Below, piece after piece: positions 1-10,994 of a stretch of 64,000 nucleotides of DNA; position 1 is the stretch's first letter, and each line of letters opens with the position of its first letter. The position numbers and the translations under genes were made by a program. A model generated the notes under the pieces. That model worked only from the letters and a program-made list of their open reading frames with translations, was not told the DNA's origin and did no database searches. This DNA comes from Argyresthia goedartella (taxonomy: Eukaryota > Arthropoda > Insecta > Lepidoptera > Argyresthiidae), in contig OX463809.1 of the NCBI GenBank assembly GCA_949825045.1, positions 8,025,501 through 8,089,500 on the forward strand, written 5' to 3'.

Positions 1-996
1 GAATGACAGCTTAATTTTAGTGTAGACGCACACATATTTTATTTTGTTCGTTGCGTAGTCTACGATCCATATTGCACCTTCCATACGACATTAGCTATTG
101 CCCTTTATCATATCACCTTTCATGACAAAACATATGTAGGCATAAAGATAGGAATAAGAATATGAAGGTTTTAAAATAAAAAATCTACAAAAAACAGATT
201 AATGGCAAACAACCTGTCAAATTAACATTAAGAAAAGAATAAACTGTTTAGTCTCATGTGGTAGTAGGGGCCACCATTAGAAACAGAATTAGTAGCAGAG
301 TGGCCGGAATTAGCGACATTCGGACTTTTTGGACATTTTATTGTTTTTTTAAATTGTTCTAGGTTCAAAAATTGTGAGAAAAAGACCTAGATTCTTGATT
401 GAATAAATGAAGTAAGTATCGATAAAAATACACCAAATAGTTTGATGTTATAATTATGACAGTACGATTTTCCAAAGTTGAAAATTGCGCAGATACCCAC
501 AATCACCCTGCTTGAAAGTTTAACAGAACAGCTAACTTAACGGCGAAGGGAATTTGAACAAGTTACACCGTAGAGGACAAATGAAGTACATTATGTTTTT
601 TACGGATATTTTAGTATCTTGTAATATTTTTCGATGAGAATAACGGATTTTAGTTAGGAACACAATTATGTCGAAATTGTTTTCTCAGTTTACCCCTAGA
701 TAACTAGTAATCAAGTTTGTTTTTCTGGATGGAACAAACGGATTTTTTTCACATGGCGCATTGATAAAGTAACAACAATACAACTTACAGTTTATGATTT
801 ACGGGTAAGTACAGTACGTCCTATAAAAATACTTTTTGTACACGTGGTTTTCACTGAAGATGCAGTAACCAAAGGATCAGCCGGGTCCGCTTACATAATT
901 ACACTAATTTAGTAGATGCTAGTTAACGGTAGATAATTTGGTAGATGTGCAAACAGCTAACTGCTTGGCTTAGAGTAGAAGCAAAGAAATACTCAC
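1..996. other. Intron sequence, no feature seen
   Basis: AT-rich sequence downstream of the S5 exon of the calcium channel gene. I looked on the minus strand for the expected pore-loop exon (TMEGW-type motif) and did not see it, so this should be the start of a longer intron. Confidence 0.5.
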
Positions 997-1152
997 TAAT
1001 ATCTTCTAACTTATAACAAGTCTTATGCAACGCCCCAGAGTAGAACTCGAGACCGATGATGGCGAAGATGACGATTGCGAACAGCACCAAGAGTCCAATC
1101 TGCAGCAGCGGTGCCATCGCCTTGATGATTGACTTCAGCACCACTTGCAGGC
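997..1152 (-). CDS. cac: Cav2/cacophony exon: domain I S4-S5 linker and S5
   Basis: Exon of 156 bp with acceptor GTGACGTAG and donor GTGAGTAT. The first two bases (GC) complete a serine with the A left by either alternative S3-S4 exon, giving [18 protein letters not shown]. The S5 helix follows ([20 protein letters not shown]) and then the start of the extracellular turret ([14 protein letters not shown]). It ends with one base of a codon. The pore helix, selectivity-filter glutamate and S6 are not in the window; no exon for them is visible in 1-996. The sequence is almost identical to insect Cav2 as I recall it. Confidence 0.95.
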
Positions 1153-1364
1153 CTACGTCACGACAAGCAGTGTTAATCCCAGGAGGGGCGAAGACGGGGA
1201 CATCTCATATGTAAAAAGTCCGGCGCAGAAGATTTGCCGATGACATCTTAGAGGTTTGAACGGCAATCTTCTGCGTCTGACTAGTAAACAGCTATTAGAT
1301 TACCAAAGGTCTCCTCCCCTTTAATGACTGCGGTGCATTACTGGTGAGCGGCGACCTTATATTT

Positions 1365-1480
1365 ATATATAGACACATACGTTTCTTCTGACCTGTGGGC
1401 CAGATAGCCCTATATCCTAGGCCATGCGAACCAGAAACAGCGGCGTCACCAACATACAAACTTCCAAGACCCTGGGATGT
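1365..1480 (-). mobile_element. SINE-B fragment in the channel gene intron
   Basis: Reverse-complement 3' part of the second SINE family: the CCAGGGTCTTGG motif, GCTGTTTCTGGTTC and a TATATAAAT tail. The tRNA-like head is missing. It lies in the intron between the second alternative S3-S4 exon and the S5 exon. Confidence 0.65.
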
Positions 1481-2369
1481 ATTCCTACATCGATCATACA
1501 TTGAGATTTCAGACTGCCAATATCAATCAAGAGTCTGCAAAGCGCAATTTTTCAGCCTCCATTCGCTGCGCGATAAAGTGTACAGTAGTCGCAACGGTAG
1601 GGAGGGGACCTCTGTAAACTAAAAAGGGGAAAGTCATTTAGGAGAAATCCAGGTGACTGAGGTACTATATCAAGCTACGAGGGTTGGTCAATCAAACAAA
1701 CCGAAACCAAACGGTAAATTTGTTTGTTTTGTAAAAATATTAACATTTGGAAATTTATAAAACAATTACGAAATTTGTTTTATTGCTTTCTCAGCTCTCG
1801 TGGCTTGAAGTAGACACTGGTAGACACACACACATGAAAGTCGTTTTAGAAAGGGGGTAGATAATCAAAGTTTATGACAACATTTAAGTGAAGATTTCTG
1901 GGCTTCTTAGTGATAGTCAGAGGAGAAGGCTTGGATGTTAGGTGAAGGAGACAAAAGCTTGTCAGTGAAAATAATAAGGAATAACAACAAACTACTACTT
2001 CTTGACATAATAATGGAAGAACAGTCTACGGATTATGAAAGAAAGAAAAATATCGTGCGAGTGAGTTTTAGAAATGCCTTGTATAGTTTTGGTAATATAC
2101 TTTGTGTAAGCTTAGGATAATTTTAGCGATTTTTGACGTCTTATTGAAGATAATACTAAGATTCAATGGTTTATTAATATATTACGTTTCAGTCAGATAC
2201 GACTGCCAAGAATTAGAAATAACTTTAACGATAGCTACGACAATGTTTAGATAATCCAAAGATTTAATTGTGGCTAAACTAACTTTTTTTTTTCGAGAAA
2301 ATTTACCAAAACCACACGTCAGCACAAATAAAGTAACTAAAACTAAGCTAATGATGTTCTATAACTCAC

Positions 2370-2470
2370 TAGGGACGCCCGACACTAATTTAAGGGGCCT
2401 CAGCACCCTAATGGCGCGCAAGGTCCTGAAGTCGACATCAGGCGCGATCAAGGGCAGCTGTGTGATGATA
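2370..2470 (-). CDS. cac: Cav2/cacophony alternative exon 2: domain I S3-S4
   Basis: Exon of 101 bp with acceptor ATGTTGGCAG and donor GTGAGTTA. One base completes glycine, 33 codons follow, and a single A remains, exactly as in the exon 921 bp upstream at 3392-3492. The peptide is IITQLPLIAPDVDF then RTLRAIRVLRPLKLVSG and VP. The last basic residue of the other version is glycine here, and the S3-S4 loop is quite different (TQLPLIAP against FAEYNV). From memory the Drosophila cacophony sequence most often shown has a version like this one. Joining both 101-bp exons would shift the frame, so a transcript should contain one or the other. Confidence 0.9.
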
Positions 2471-3391
2471 CTGCCAACATACACCCGCCACTATAGCTTC
2501 CACTAGCGACTAGCTCAATCCTACTACTGGAGGCTGTGCTTTTGTAAGAAGAAAGTAAGGCCCGAAAGATGAAAGGCGATTTAGAATGTAATTAAATTCG
2601 AGTCAACTCGAGTGTTAGGATTGGTCCCTCACAGATGACGTAGACTAACATCCACTGTGAATAAAGAAACAAATGACTGCAAAAGGAAAGAAAAACATAT
2701 CGCTTTTCTTTTTTATCACACGCTTCTGTTTTAATTATAGATAAACGCAGGTCCCAGCATCTGTGATCTGTGATGCACCACCCCTTATAAGAAACATCAA
2801 TTATTCAACAGATTTCTTGGATTTTTAAGCACACAATAAGCACAACCTTCAAACAAACGTCAGGTAAATATTATCATTATGATAGATTAGACACTAGCTT
2901 AAATTCTACAACTAATTGGATGTTCACATCTAATTAGTGAAAATGTATTTAGCTTCTATGACATTAAAATTTTACGTAATTTTAATCTAGTTATTAACAT
3001 CATACCTACTATATTCAAAGTGTGGAACTTTAAAAAGTTACAAAACTAAGTCTCTCATTTGCCTATGATGAGTACACTCTTTATATAAACAGCCAAAATA
3101 ATGATAAAAATACTCCACAAATACCTAGTTGTCAATCACAGTACCTACAGTTTCATATCGTTAACATTATCATATGAGCACACAAGTCAAATACGAAATT
3201 ATTTATTACTAAACGGACAAATTGTATAACTATTTGTAAAACTTCTAACAATAGTCTGGAGACCTACGACTACGAAAAACAAGAATCAAATCTCAAAAAA
3301 ACTCTAGCGAGTAACGTTCTATATACCAGTATGTAATTATATAACAAGGTAGGTTATTATTGTGAATTTGTCGCCAATTACTGTGAATTAC

Positions 3392-3492
3392 TTGGTATCC
3401 GAGAGACGAGCTTCAAAGGTCGCAGCACCCTGAAGGACCTCAGCATACGAAGGTCCACGTCTACGTTGTATTCGGCGAAAATCGTCATCGAC
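3392..3492 (-). CDS. cac: Cav2/cacophony alternative exon 1: domain I S3-S4
   Basis: Exon of 101 bp with acceptor ending AAAAATTAG and donor GTAATTC. One base completes glycine, 33 codons follow, and one base (A) is left for the next codon. The peptide is SMTIFAEYNVDVDL followed by the S4 sensor RMLRSFRVLRPLKLVSR and IP. S4 carries basic residues at every third position (R, R, R, R, K) plus a terminal R. It has the same length, phase and position in the protein as the exon at 2370-2470, so the two are alternatives. This version resembles the vertebrate-type Cav2 domain I S4 in ending SRIPS. Confidence 0.9.
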
Positions 3493-3772
3493 CTAATTTT
3501 TGTCATCGAATGTTCAATTATGTTGAATAACCCCCTTAACTATAGATTATTATAGATTACATCAAATGATATTACACATAGTATGTGTAGTGTGAGTGCC
3601 TAACGCAACATGAACTTTAAAAGATCTTTTAAATGTTTCTGTTGTTTTCGAATGATTTACCAAGAAATTGAACGTTACACCAATTTACCGTTACTTTAAG
3701 TTACAAAGGTACTAAAATGTATCAAATAAAAATAAGTATAATATCTAGTATACAGCAAAAAAGTTAACTCAC

Positions 3773-3912
3773 CCGGTTACAACGACGAAAAAATCCATGA
3801 TGTTCCAAATGTTTCTAAGGTATGATCCCCTGTGTAAAACAAAACCTAAAGCTAAAATTTTTAACGAGGCTTCTACACAAAATATTGCTAAAAAGTACGC
3901 CTCGGTCGTCTC
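3773..3912 (-). CDS. cac: Cav2/cacophony exon: domain I S2-S3
   Basis: Exon of 140 bp with acceptor TTTTTGTTACAG and donor GTGAGTTA. It reads [20 protein letters not shown], the S2 helix with conserved acidic residues of the voltage sensor, then a short loop ([11 protein letters not shown]) and the start of S3 ([10 protein letters not shown]). It starts in phase 0 and ends with two bases (GG) of a glycine codon. Both candidate downstream S3-S4 exons supply a third base that keeps glycine (GGG or GGT). Codon use is AT-rich here, in contrast to the two upstream exons. Confidence 0.95.
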
Positions 3913-4660
3913 CTGTAACAAAAAGAAACATCAAATTAAATCCTGACCACAATATGCTGACTGTCATTGAGGTTTATTGGTAATAGTTGCATGTTTTATT
4001 TTCGAGGTCATAATGGAATATAAAAAGCGTTTTTTAATCGGGAATCGGGAATTAACCCTGTATTATTATGATACCGTTCGAAAGGTTTAACATACAGATC
4101 AGTTTTGTCAAAGAAACACAGTATCTTAAATAAAAGTAAGACCATGAAATTTAACATTTTCTGGTAATAGTCTTACTTTAAATTAGTCAGTTGTTAGAAA
4201 GACGACAAAGCCCGTGAAATACATCGTTATACTTTTTTTTATTAAATGTTAAATTTCATGGTCTTCCTTTGATTCAAGTTGCTATGTTTGTTTGACTTAA
4301 ATTATCCTTACAAGCCTTTCGATCGGTATCGTAAAATTATGGGTTTATAAATTTCCACATTTGCCACATTCCGGGTTCGATTCCCTGTTAAAACAGCGTT
4401 TTTGTAAATCATTGAATGCTGTTATTTTTTTTTAAAATAAGATAAATACCTTTTTCAGTAACATGCTCTATAATATTTAGGCTCCTAAAGCATTTCCGAG
4501 GGAAACATTTCCTATTTATTTCACTAACCGTTGGGATTACGAAAAAAGTCATATGTAATATGAAGTAAAACTAGTAGCCACTTATACAAATTCTGCACAG
4601 AAAAGGTTATTACAACTACATAGGTAGGCTTAACTGTTTTCTCATGAAAAGTACTAAAAT

Positions 4661-4687
4661 AATTTATTTATTTATTTATTTATTTAT
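4661..4687. repeat. (TTTA)n microsatellite
   Basis: Six or more tandem TTTA units in the intron between the S1 and S2-S3 exons. Confidence 0.85.
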
Positions 4688-4997
4688 CCACTTAAAATTT
4701 ATCTTAACAGTTTGACCTAATGCGATAGATTAGTTTACTTAACTATTTTATACTTGAACCTATATTATATACATAAAGCTAACTTTTATAACATATAGAC
4801 TATATGTTATAGAAGTTAGTAAGTTATATGAATTCACTCAGTGAACAGGTCTAATTTCTTAATAATAATAATGATAGTCTCAGTGTAAGGGTTTTGCGAT
4901 CGCATATTTACATATAATGTTGTTTTTATTATATAATAATGTAGAGAGTTAATTAGCGCTTGTAATTATGCATGTTAATTATATAGTTGTTATTCAG

Positions 4998-5137
4998 ACG
5001 ACCTCCGTGGTGTTGCGGTCTAGGATGTGTCCAAGTAAGCCAAGTCTCAGGTCTTGGATATTTACATGTTTGTGTACACGTCGCTGTTTCTGTTCCCACG
5101 CCACAAGGTATCCCCTAGTGTGGGACGTAAATGTTAG
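4998..5137 (+). mobile_element. SINE-B copy, diverged head
   Basis: Starts CGACCTCCGTGGTGTTGCGG (tRNA-like A-box region), lacks a clean B box, and continues with TCAGGTCTTGGATATTTACA, CGCTGTTTCTG and the GTATCCCCTAGTGTGGG tail shared with the other SINE-B copies. Confidence 0.7.
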
Positions 5138-6003
5138 GTTTGTTTTGTTATTGTATTTGAAAAACACAGTATTATTGCATAATAAGAACTTTTTATGAGA
5201 AATCGGTTCACCCTACATAATAAAATATATTAACCTTTTCTGTGCAGAATTTGTGCAGCTATAGTTTTTTCACAATCCCAACGGTTACTGAAATGAACAA
5301 GAAAACTTTTGATTTTTGCTGGCATCACTCAAACGCAACATTCCCAAGAGTGCCACCATCAAAATTATGTTTCTCCAAGGTCAAGCGAAAATATTGAGAC
5401 CACCTCCTCCACACCTGCATCATAAGGAGCACCCGGGAACCTGATTTTGTACGTTTTAAATATGTTTGTTTCGATGTAAGAAATATTAACACAAAATGGA
5501 ATTAAAAACTCAATAAATATTTTAATACAAGTTTTCAATACAAGTCGCGCCAATTTTCTCTGTGTCCGAGTGCGCGTTTCTCGCATAGGGTGAGAGGGAG
5601 AGAGGTTACCCCCTCCACGCGGAACTCAGACGCAGACAACTAGCTATTGTCACGCAAAAATGGAGTACAAAGTACTGGCTGTACTGACTAAACGTGGGTG
5701 CCTCTGCCAACTTCTATGGGACAAAACATCTCGCTATATTTGTTTTGTTTGACTCAGTTCCCAAGAGACGTTGACAGCATGCCTCAGAATGGCCGTCAAA
5801 CTTTGAGTTGGCGGTTGTGCATTCGGATCTATGTGTACAGATAAACTACGATAACATGGCGTTCCCCTCCACTACTCCATCGCTACGCTATCATGCTTAC
5901 TCGCGTCAAAACGCAAACTGTCGCACCGGGGCGAATAGTGGATCTACGTTATCGTAGGTTATCTCTGTGCATTTAGTTGCTTAAGTAAGTGTAGCGTTAG
6001 AAC

Positions 6004-6145
6004 TGTGTGCACCCCGGCCTCCTACTCCAGCTGATGCAGGAGTTGGGTTGGCTGAATTAGATGAGTAGGCAAAGGGGACATGCAGAAAGGCCCCGCTCAA
6101 GTGGGCCAGGTGCAGGCACGTCAACCAATGGAAAAGAAGAAGACG
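6004..6145 (+). mobile_element. LINE 3' end fragment beside the S1 exon
   Basis: Matches the last codons and 3' untranslated part of the LINE seen at 43318-43636: CTCCTACTCCAGCTGATGCA, GAGTTGGGTTGGCTGAA, then AAAGGCCCCGCTCAAGTGGG. It lies in the intron following the S1 exon, antisense to the channel gene, ending roughly 20-45 bp from the donor site. Confidence 0.65.
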
Positions 6146-6163
6146 AGGAAGGTGTGTACTCAC

Positions 6164-6296
6164 CAAATTCTGTGCGAGGATGGTCTTGTCGCCGTTCGGA
6201 AGGTGCTCCTCGAGTGCTAGCACCACGCAGTTGGCGATGATGGTGAGCAGCACTGCGTACTCAAAGGGGTTCCACTCGATGATGAACTTTGTATAC
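6164..6296 (-). CDS. cac: Cav2/cacophony exon: domain I S1
   Basis: Exon of 133 bp with acceptor CTGATTCCAG and donor GTGAGTAC. Its first base completes the arginine codon left by the previous exon, then 44 codons end in phase 0. The peptide begins [17 protein letters not shown] and runs through the first transmembrane helix of domain I ([15 protein letters not shown]) into [11 protein letters not shown], the S1-S2 loop. This is nearly invariant in insect Cav2 channels. Codon use is GC-rich (GTGGTGCTAGCACTCGAG), unlike the AT-rich introns. A LINE 3' fragment in the adjoining intron stops a few tens of bases from the donor. Confidence 0.95.
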
Positions 6297-6737
6297 CTGG
6301 AATCAGGAAGCGATTCTCTTTAGTAACAAGCTCGTGAATTTAGTTATAAGTTAGGATGACAGGATCTTATGGAGGATTATACATTTTTGGCAAGTATGTT
6401 TTCTGACCAAAGTGGTGCGTTGCTTTTAGCGTATAGGCGAGAATGTTTAAAGTTTCACTTCGGAGTGTGAGATAATAAGCTGAAAACTTGCATAAACTTT
6501 TTAATTAAAGTCACAATAAATCATGTGTCCGCGTCTTAAGTTATTCAAGTCAAATGTGTGAAATATCGTTGTTAGCAAATATTTCACTTCCTTATAATTA
6601 CAATGAAGATAACGTCTGTATTACAAATGCAAACCAATCTGTAAATTAAATTTAAATGCAGGCGGGGCTAAATGGGTCGGTACCGCTTACATTAAAATTA
6701 AAAACTGTACTATCATAATGTTTATCTACACACATAT

Positions 6738-7143
6738 CATAAACCCTCTATAATGCGTTTATAAACCCCAAATGACGATCAGCTTAGATAAATTGTTTTG
6801 TTAGAACACATTTCTTATCTGTGATAATGATACCTATTTTTGCTTCATAATAACATCGAATTCGATGTTGTTCTTGTTGCATGAAATAACATTCAAATTT
6901 CGAACATCTCTGAAAAACAAAGCATTTTGATTTGATCTCAATTCTACTATCAGTCGAGATGACGTTCTATTTGAAATTAAATGTCGATTTCGCAAAGCCG
7001 GTCGTAACATACGGTTCCTAAACACATCATAGAGAGCTTATAATGTTTGAAGATATAGCAGTGTATGTAACTGTATATAATTAGGCATTTAAACATTCAT
7101 TATGTAAACAGTTCAGTCACATAAACTACTATATAAACTACTA
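6738..7143 (+). mobile_element. MITE-M copy, variant subfamily
   Basis: Starts TTTATCTACACACATATCAT and ends CAGTCACATAAACTACTAT, the two ends of the MITE family described at 25650-26094. Its middle (TCTGAAAAACAAAGCA, CAGTCGAGATGACGTTC) matches the copy at 46546-46998 and not the others, so two subfamilies exist. Confidence 0.7.
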
Positions 7144-7984
7144 TACACTATATCTCAATAATTACGTTATGTCTTGTATTATCTGCTTGATTTATGCTTT
7201 TTAGTGCACAGCGGTTGGGTTATTTTATTACGTTTTTTAGGTAGTTCTTCCGGTTTCGAGATTGGCGAAAAATGCTTTTGTCACACACACACATTGCACA
7301 ATTTGATTGAGGGAATAATTCTAAACTAGATGTTGCGACAAAAAAGTGGGAGTGGAGTGGGGAAAAGGGGGTGAGGTTTGCTGTAGAGTTTTATACGGAC
7401 GGATGTTAATTTTTGAAATTGAAGCGAGGTTTATTGTTCTCACAAAACCACTACTTTTAGTAAACTTTACTGCGATGTTTCTTAGATATGTTAGGTAAGT
7501 ACTTTTTCACGCCACTGCTCGGAAATATGGCCAAAGATGGATTGAAATGAAAGTAGAAAGTAGTTCTTAGTAGTACAATTCAAAAACAGTCAAATAATGT
7601 AGATTTGCAAAGTAAAATGTAGTGTTTAGCGGCCTTTTTTACTTTCTACTCTGCTATTGGTCGATTATTTTTGACATTAGTTCCCCCCACCTGCCCCCCA
7701 TTTTAGGAAACCATCAGTTTTTATGTTATGGAGGTCCAAAGATTGAAGAAAGTGCCTACATTTTTTGGATTTCGGGGGAGTGGGAGGAGGAGAGGAGTTG
7801 GAGGAGGGGTTGCCAAGAGTAGGGGGTCGCCTCGCTCCGCTCCGCTTCGCTCCGGCTCCCGGGTCTGCTGTAACGTGTGAACCTAACAAACCTATCTTTA
7901 GTTTTTAAACAGGAAGTGACCTAAAGCAACCAATTTGGTTCTGATAAACTCCATAAAGTAGTAACAAGTAAGTAAGTAGTAAGT
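7144..7984. other. Intron sequence with a G-rich patch, no gene
   Basis: Intron of the channel gene. At about 7775-7865 there is a purine- and GC-rich stretch with repeated CGCTCCG-like units (CGCTCCGCTCCGCTTCGCTC). Short open frames there look like composition artefacts. Confidence 0.4.
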
Positions 7985-8838
7985 ATCAAAATCAAATCAA
8001 AATCAAAAATCATTTATTTCCATAGGATGTTGTTACATCACTTAGATCCGTCATTACATTTTTTTGGGTGAGTTCACTAACCCAATGGCGGAATCTGTGG
8101 AGAAGAGCTCACCGAAGAAACTCCACAGTCGTCGCATCTTTTGCGTTTCCTTCTTTAAATAAAATATTGTCAAATTACAAAATGAATGCTAATTATATAT
8201 CGAAACAGCCTGTTACTCAAACAATCTATTCCCATGGACATCTGTCCTCTAAGTAATCAGATATCCTGTAGTAACCTTTTTTATACAATTTCTGTTTTAT
8301 TATTATTTTAAACTTGTCTAAAGGTAAGTTTTTAATATCAGTAGGGACCTTATTGTAATAGCGTATACAATTGCCTTTAAAAGAATTACTAATTTTATGT
8401 AGTCGGCTTACATAAGCAACCAACTTGTCTTTATTTCTAGTATTAAAATTGTGTATATCACTGTACTTCTGAAAATTAGTTATATTTCTTTTTACATACA
8501 CAAGATTGTCATAGATATATTGAGACACAAATGTCAGAATATTGATTTCTTTAAACTTTTCCCTCAGTGACACTCTAGGCCCTAATCTATAAATTGCACG
8601 AACAGCCCGTTTCTGCAGAATAAATATACTATTAGCATTCGCAGCGTGACCCCACAATAAAATACCATAGGTCATTAGACTATGAAAGTAACTAAAGTAG
8701 ACTAGTCTAGCGGTGTCTACGTCGGTAAGAGCTCTAATTTTTTTAACTGCGAACGCTGCCGAACTCAGTCTGTTCGACAATTTATTTATATGAGGATCCC
8801 ATTGTAGTTTGGCGTCTAAAGTAATGCCCAAAGTAGTA
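7985..8838 (-). mobile_element. 5'-truncated LINE (CR1/Jockey-like), C-terminal RT part
   Basis: A non-LTR retrotransposon copy reduced to its 3' end and inserted antisense in... the plus strand of the channel intron (that is, on the same minus strand as the channel gene). The readable protein runs LGITLDAKLQWDPHI, LSSAAFAVKKIRALTDVDTA, YGILLWGHAA, LQKRAVRAIYRLGPRVS and ends YLEDRCPWE, typical of the thumb region after the RT catalytic core. The catalytic FADD motif is absent because of truncation. The 3' tail on the minus strand is a GATTTT-type repeat at 7985-8015. The short sequence AAGTAGTAA occurs at both ends (about 7973-7983 and 8830-8838) and may be the target-site duplication. Confidence 0.8.
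8226..8833 (-). pseudogene. Reverse transcriptase C-terminal fragment
   Basis: Coding part of the truncated LINE at 7985-8838. About 200 codons remain open without stop. It starts within the LGITLD motif that normally follows the RT palm, so it cannot be an active enzyme. The methionine and first 20 residues that could be read upstream of it come from flanking intron DNA. It ends ISDYLEDRCPWE with TAG. The clade (CR1-like or related) is an inference from the general sequence style. Confidence 0.75.
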
Positions 8839-9430
8839 AACAAAGCCAAAGTCGTCGAGAGAATCACGGATAAAACGAGAGCGCAACAGAACATTCACGA
8901 AACACGGAAGGAAACGGAATGAGATGAGCAAGTCATTATGTCAGAAAATACAAAATGGCTGACACAAATTTCGACCATTACAACAAAATCTTGTAATTTG
9001 TACTAAAATCATGTACCAATATCCAACGTTGGAGCTTTTGTGTTTGACATTTGTCGTTCCGAGATTGGCCAAGTTGTAAAAATCGCGTAAACATATTTTA
9101 TAATTAAAGTGCTAAAATGATGTTTCCTAAATCAGAAAATGGTATCAGAGGATAGCTAAGCCCCCCCCCTAACCACCTAAGTACTCCAATCTTCAAGTTT
9201 CAATGTGTCTTATAAAAGACCCAACCCGGTATGTTTTATTAAACTCGTTTCAGTGGTTCGAAAGTTATCAGATTAACATGGAAACAAGTGAACCAAATTT
9301 TTAGACTTTTCAGGTTTCATCCATGTGTTGGGGGTGATCTTATAGCGGCGGCGCTCACTATCATGCATGCCTAATGTAGTATCCATATCCATCATCTACG
9401 AGTACGAGTATTTATATAATCCTCGGCTAT
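8839..9430. other. Intron sequence, nothing recognised
   Basis: No coding signal and no repeat family that I can match to other parts of the window. Confidence 0.4.
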
Positions 9431-9435
9431 TTGTA

Positions 9436-9620
9436 GGTTCCGTACCCTAAGGGTGCCAAACGGGACCCTATTACTAAGCCTCCGCTGTCCGTACGTCCTT
9501 CCGTCAGCGGGCCGTATCTCATGAACCGTCATAGATAGATGGTTGACATTTTCACAGAATGTGTATTTCTGTTACTAATTAACTACACGAGATTTTATAA
9601 ATTAAAGGAGGTCTCCATAC
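9436..9620 (+). mobile_element. Repeat-P copy, 5' half
   Basis: GGTTCCGTACCCTAAGGGTG, AAACGGGACCCTATTACTAA, CTCCGCTGTCCGTACGTCC and TGACATTTTCACAGAATG match the family seen complete at 41604-42012. The 3' end with GGTACGGAACCCT is missing. Confidence 0.7.
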
Positions 9621-10056
9621 AAGAGTGCATCTAATAAGATAGGTAGTATAATTTTACTTCGCGATTGTCTGACATCATAAAGAAAGGCATCGGTACCGAA
9701 ATGTTTTCATGTCGCCATGGAATTGAATGGAGGTTTTAAATTATGTATATAGGACGGGTCAGGGGAATATTATTAAACGTTAGGGAGCGCTGCAGTGGTG
9801 GTAGGTTTACTATAATACTAACTATATTTGGGACAATGTTCTATTCTCTTAAGTGCACAAGTTAATGTAATAGCCTTACAAATTCTATTCTATTTTATGA
9901 TCATCTTTATACGGGTAACAACAATTTTAACAAAGGGGTAAGATGGTGGATGCCTTGTTGATAGGATATTCAACTTTTCGTCAGCTCATCGATCCAAATG
10001 TTCAATGAAACGAACGTTAAAGTAGTTTAGATCGATTATTATAATTATCCTTCCCA

Positions 10057-10150
10057 ACCATGGTTTGCTGGAAGAGATCTCTTGTTGGAGATAAGCTCGC
10101 CTTTATTCTCTATTTATCTATCATAAGTGCTCATGTCTGTTATGTGTAGT
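10057..10150 (+). repeat. Repeat-V fragment (LINE-like 3' end)
   Basis: GGTTTGCTGGAAGAGATCTC, then GAGATAAGCTCGCC. The same string occurs at 38466-38585 and 41190-41235 (plus) and its complement at 12590-12690 and 31812-31910. Copies end in TGTGCAATAAAG, which suggests a 3' untranslated end with a polyadenylation signal. Confidence 0.6.
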
Positions 10151-10584
10151 AATAATGTAACCCATTTATGTCTCCACCGAGAGGCTCTTTAGAGCGAGTA
10201 AGATCGAGCCATACTACAATAATAGTAGATAAGGCACCAAGGCGATAAAGCACTGTCACGGGCGCGGTATTGAATACTGAACGTAAAGAACGGCTCCAGA
10301 TTTTACTCTAGATTAGAGGGTGTCGGAATTAATACTGAGTCCTGAGTGCAGTGAGGATTCAAGCGTGCCCAAGACAAAGCAGCTTTATTGCCGAGGAGTA
10401 TGTTTGAGACATAAGTCCAGTTGCAGCGTCTTGCAACAATCGCGGGTTTTGTTTAATTTAAAATGTGATCCATTCCGCTCCCGCCCCCGGGGAGCTAGGC
10501 TGTGAGCGCAGTGCGTATTTCACGAAATTAGATTTTAAGGCCAAAAGGATAGCAATAAGGACTATGAGAAATGAAAATAATTGT

Positions 10585-10994
10585 ATCTACATACGTATTA
10601 TAAACCCTCTTTACTGCGTCCAAAAACCACACGTTACGACCAGCATAATGATAAACTTCTTGGTAAAAAATACTCATGTCTTATCTGAATATTGATACAT
10701 TATGCCCATAATGTACCAAAATTTGTCAAATCCAAATTTCGAACGCCGTCGCCCACCTGCGTGCCGCCTCTAGTTAGTCTGTGAAGTTGGTACTACTGAA
10801 CAAGCTAAACAACTGCAGAGCAATGATCAATACCACAATGCCACAAGAGAGCTTATGATATGTGTATGGATAAACTAGTGTATGTAACTGTACATAATTA
10901 GGCATTAAAACTCTCGCCTTCGGCGCAATTCATAAACCCACCCTCGAGTTTTAATGCCCTCCATTATGTAGCAGTCACATAAACTACTATTAAA
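10585..10994 (+). mobile_element. MITE-M copy
   Basis: Starts ATCTACATACGTATTATAAA and ends CAGTCACATAAACTACTAT. It includes the internal foldback ATTAAAACTCTCGCCTTCGG ... CTCGAGTTTTAATG at about 10902-10962. Same family as 25650-26094. Confidence 0.75.

Noticed and set aside
1..996. Pore-loop exon of domain I of the calcium channel
   Set aside because: Searched on the minus strand for the expected residues and splice sites; nothing matched.
923..1144. 73-codon frame starting [10 protein letters not shown] on the minus strand as a complete small gene
   Set aside because: It is the S5 exon of the calcium channel read past its donor site (GT at 996-995) into the intron; the exon continues upstream to 1152.
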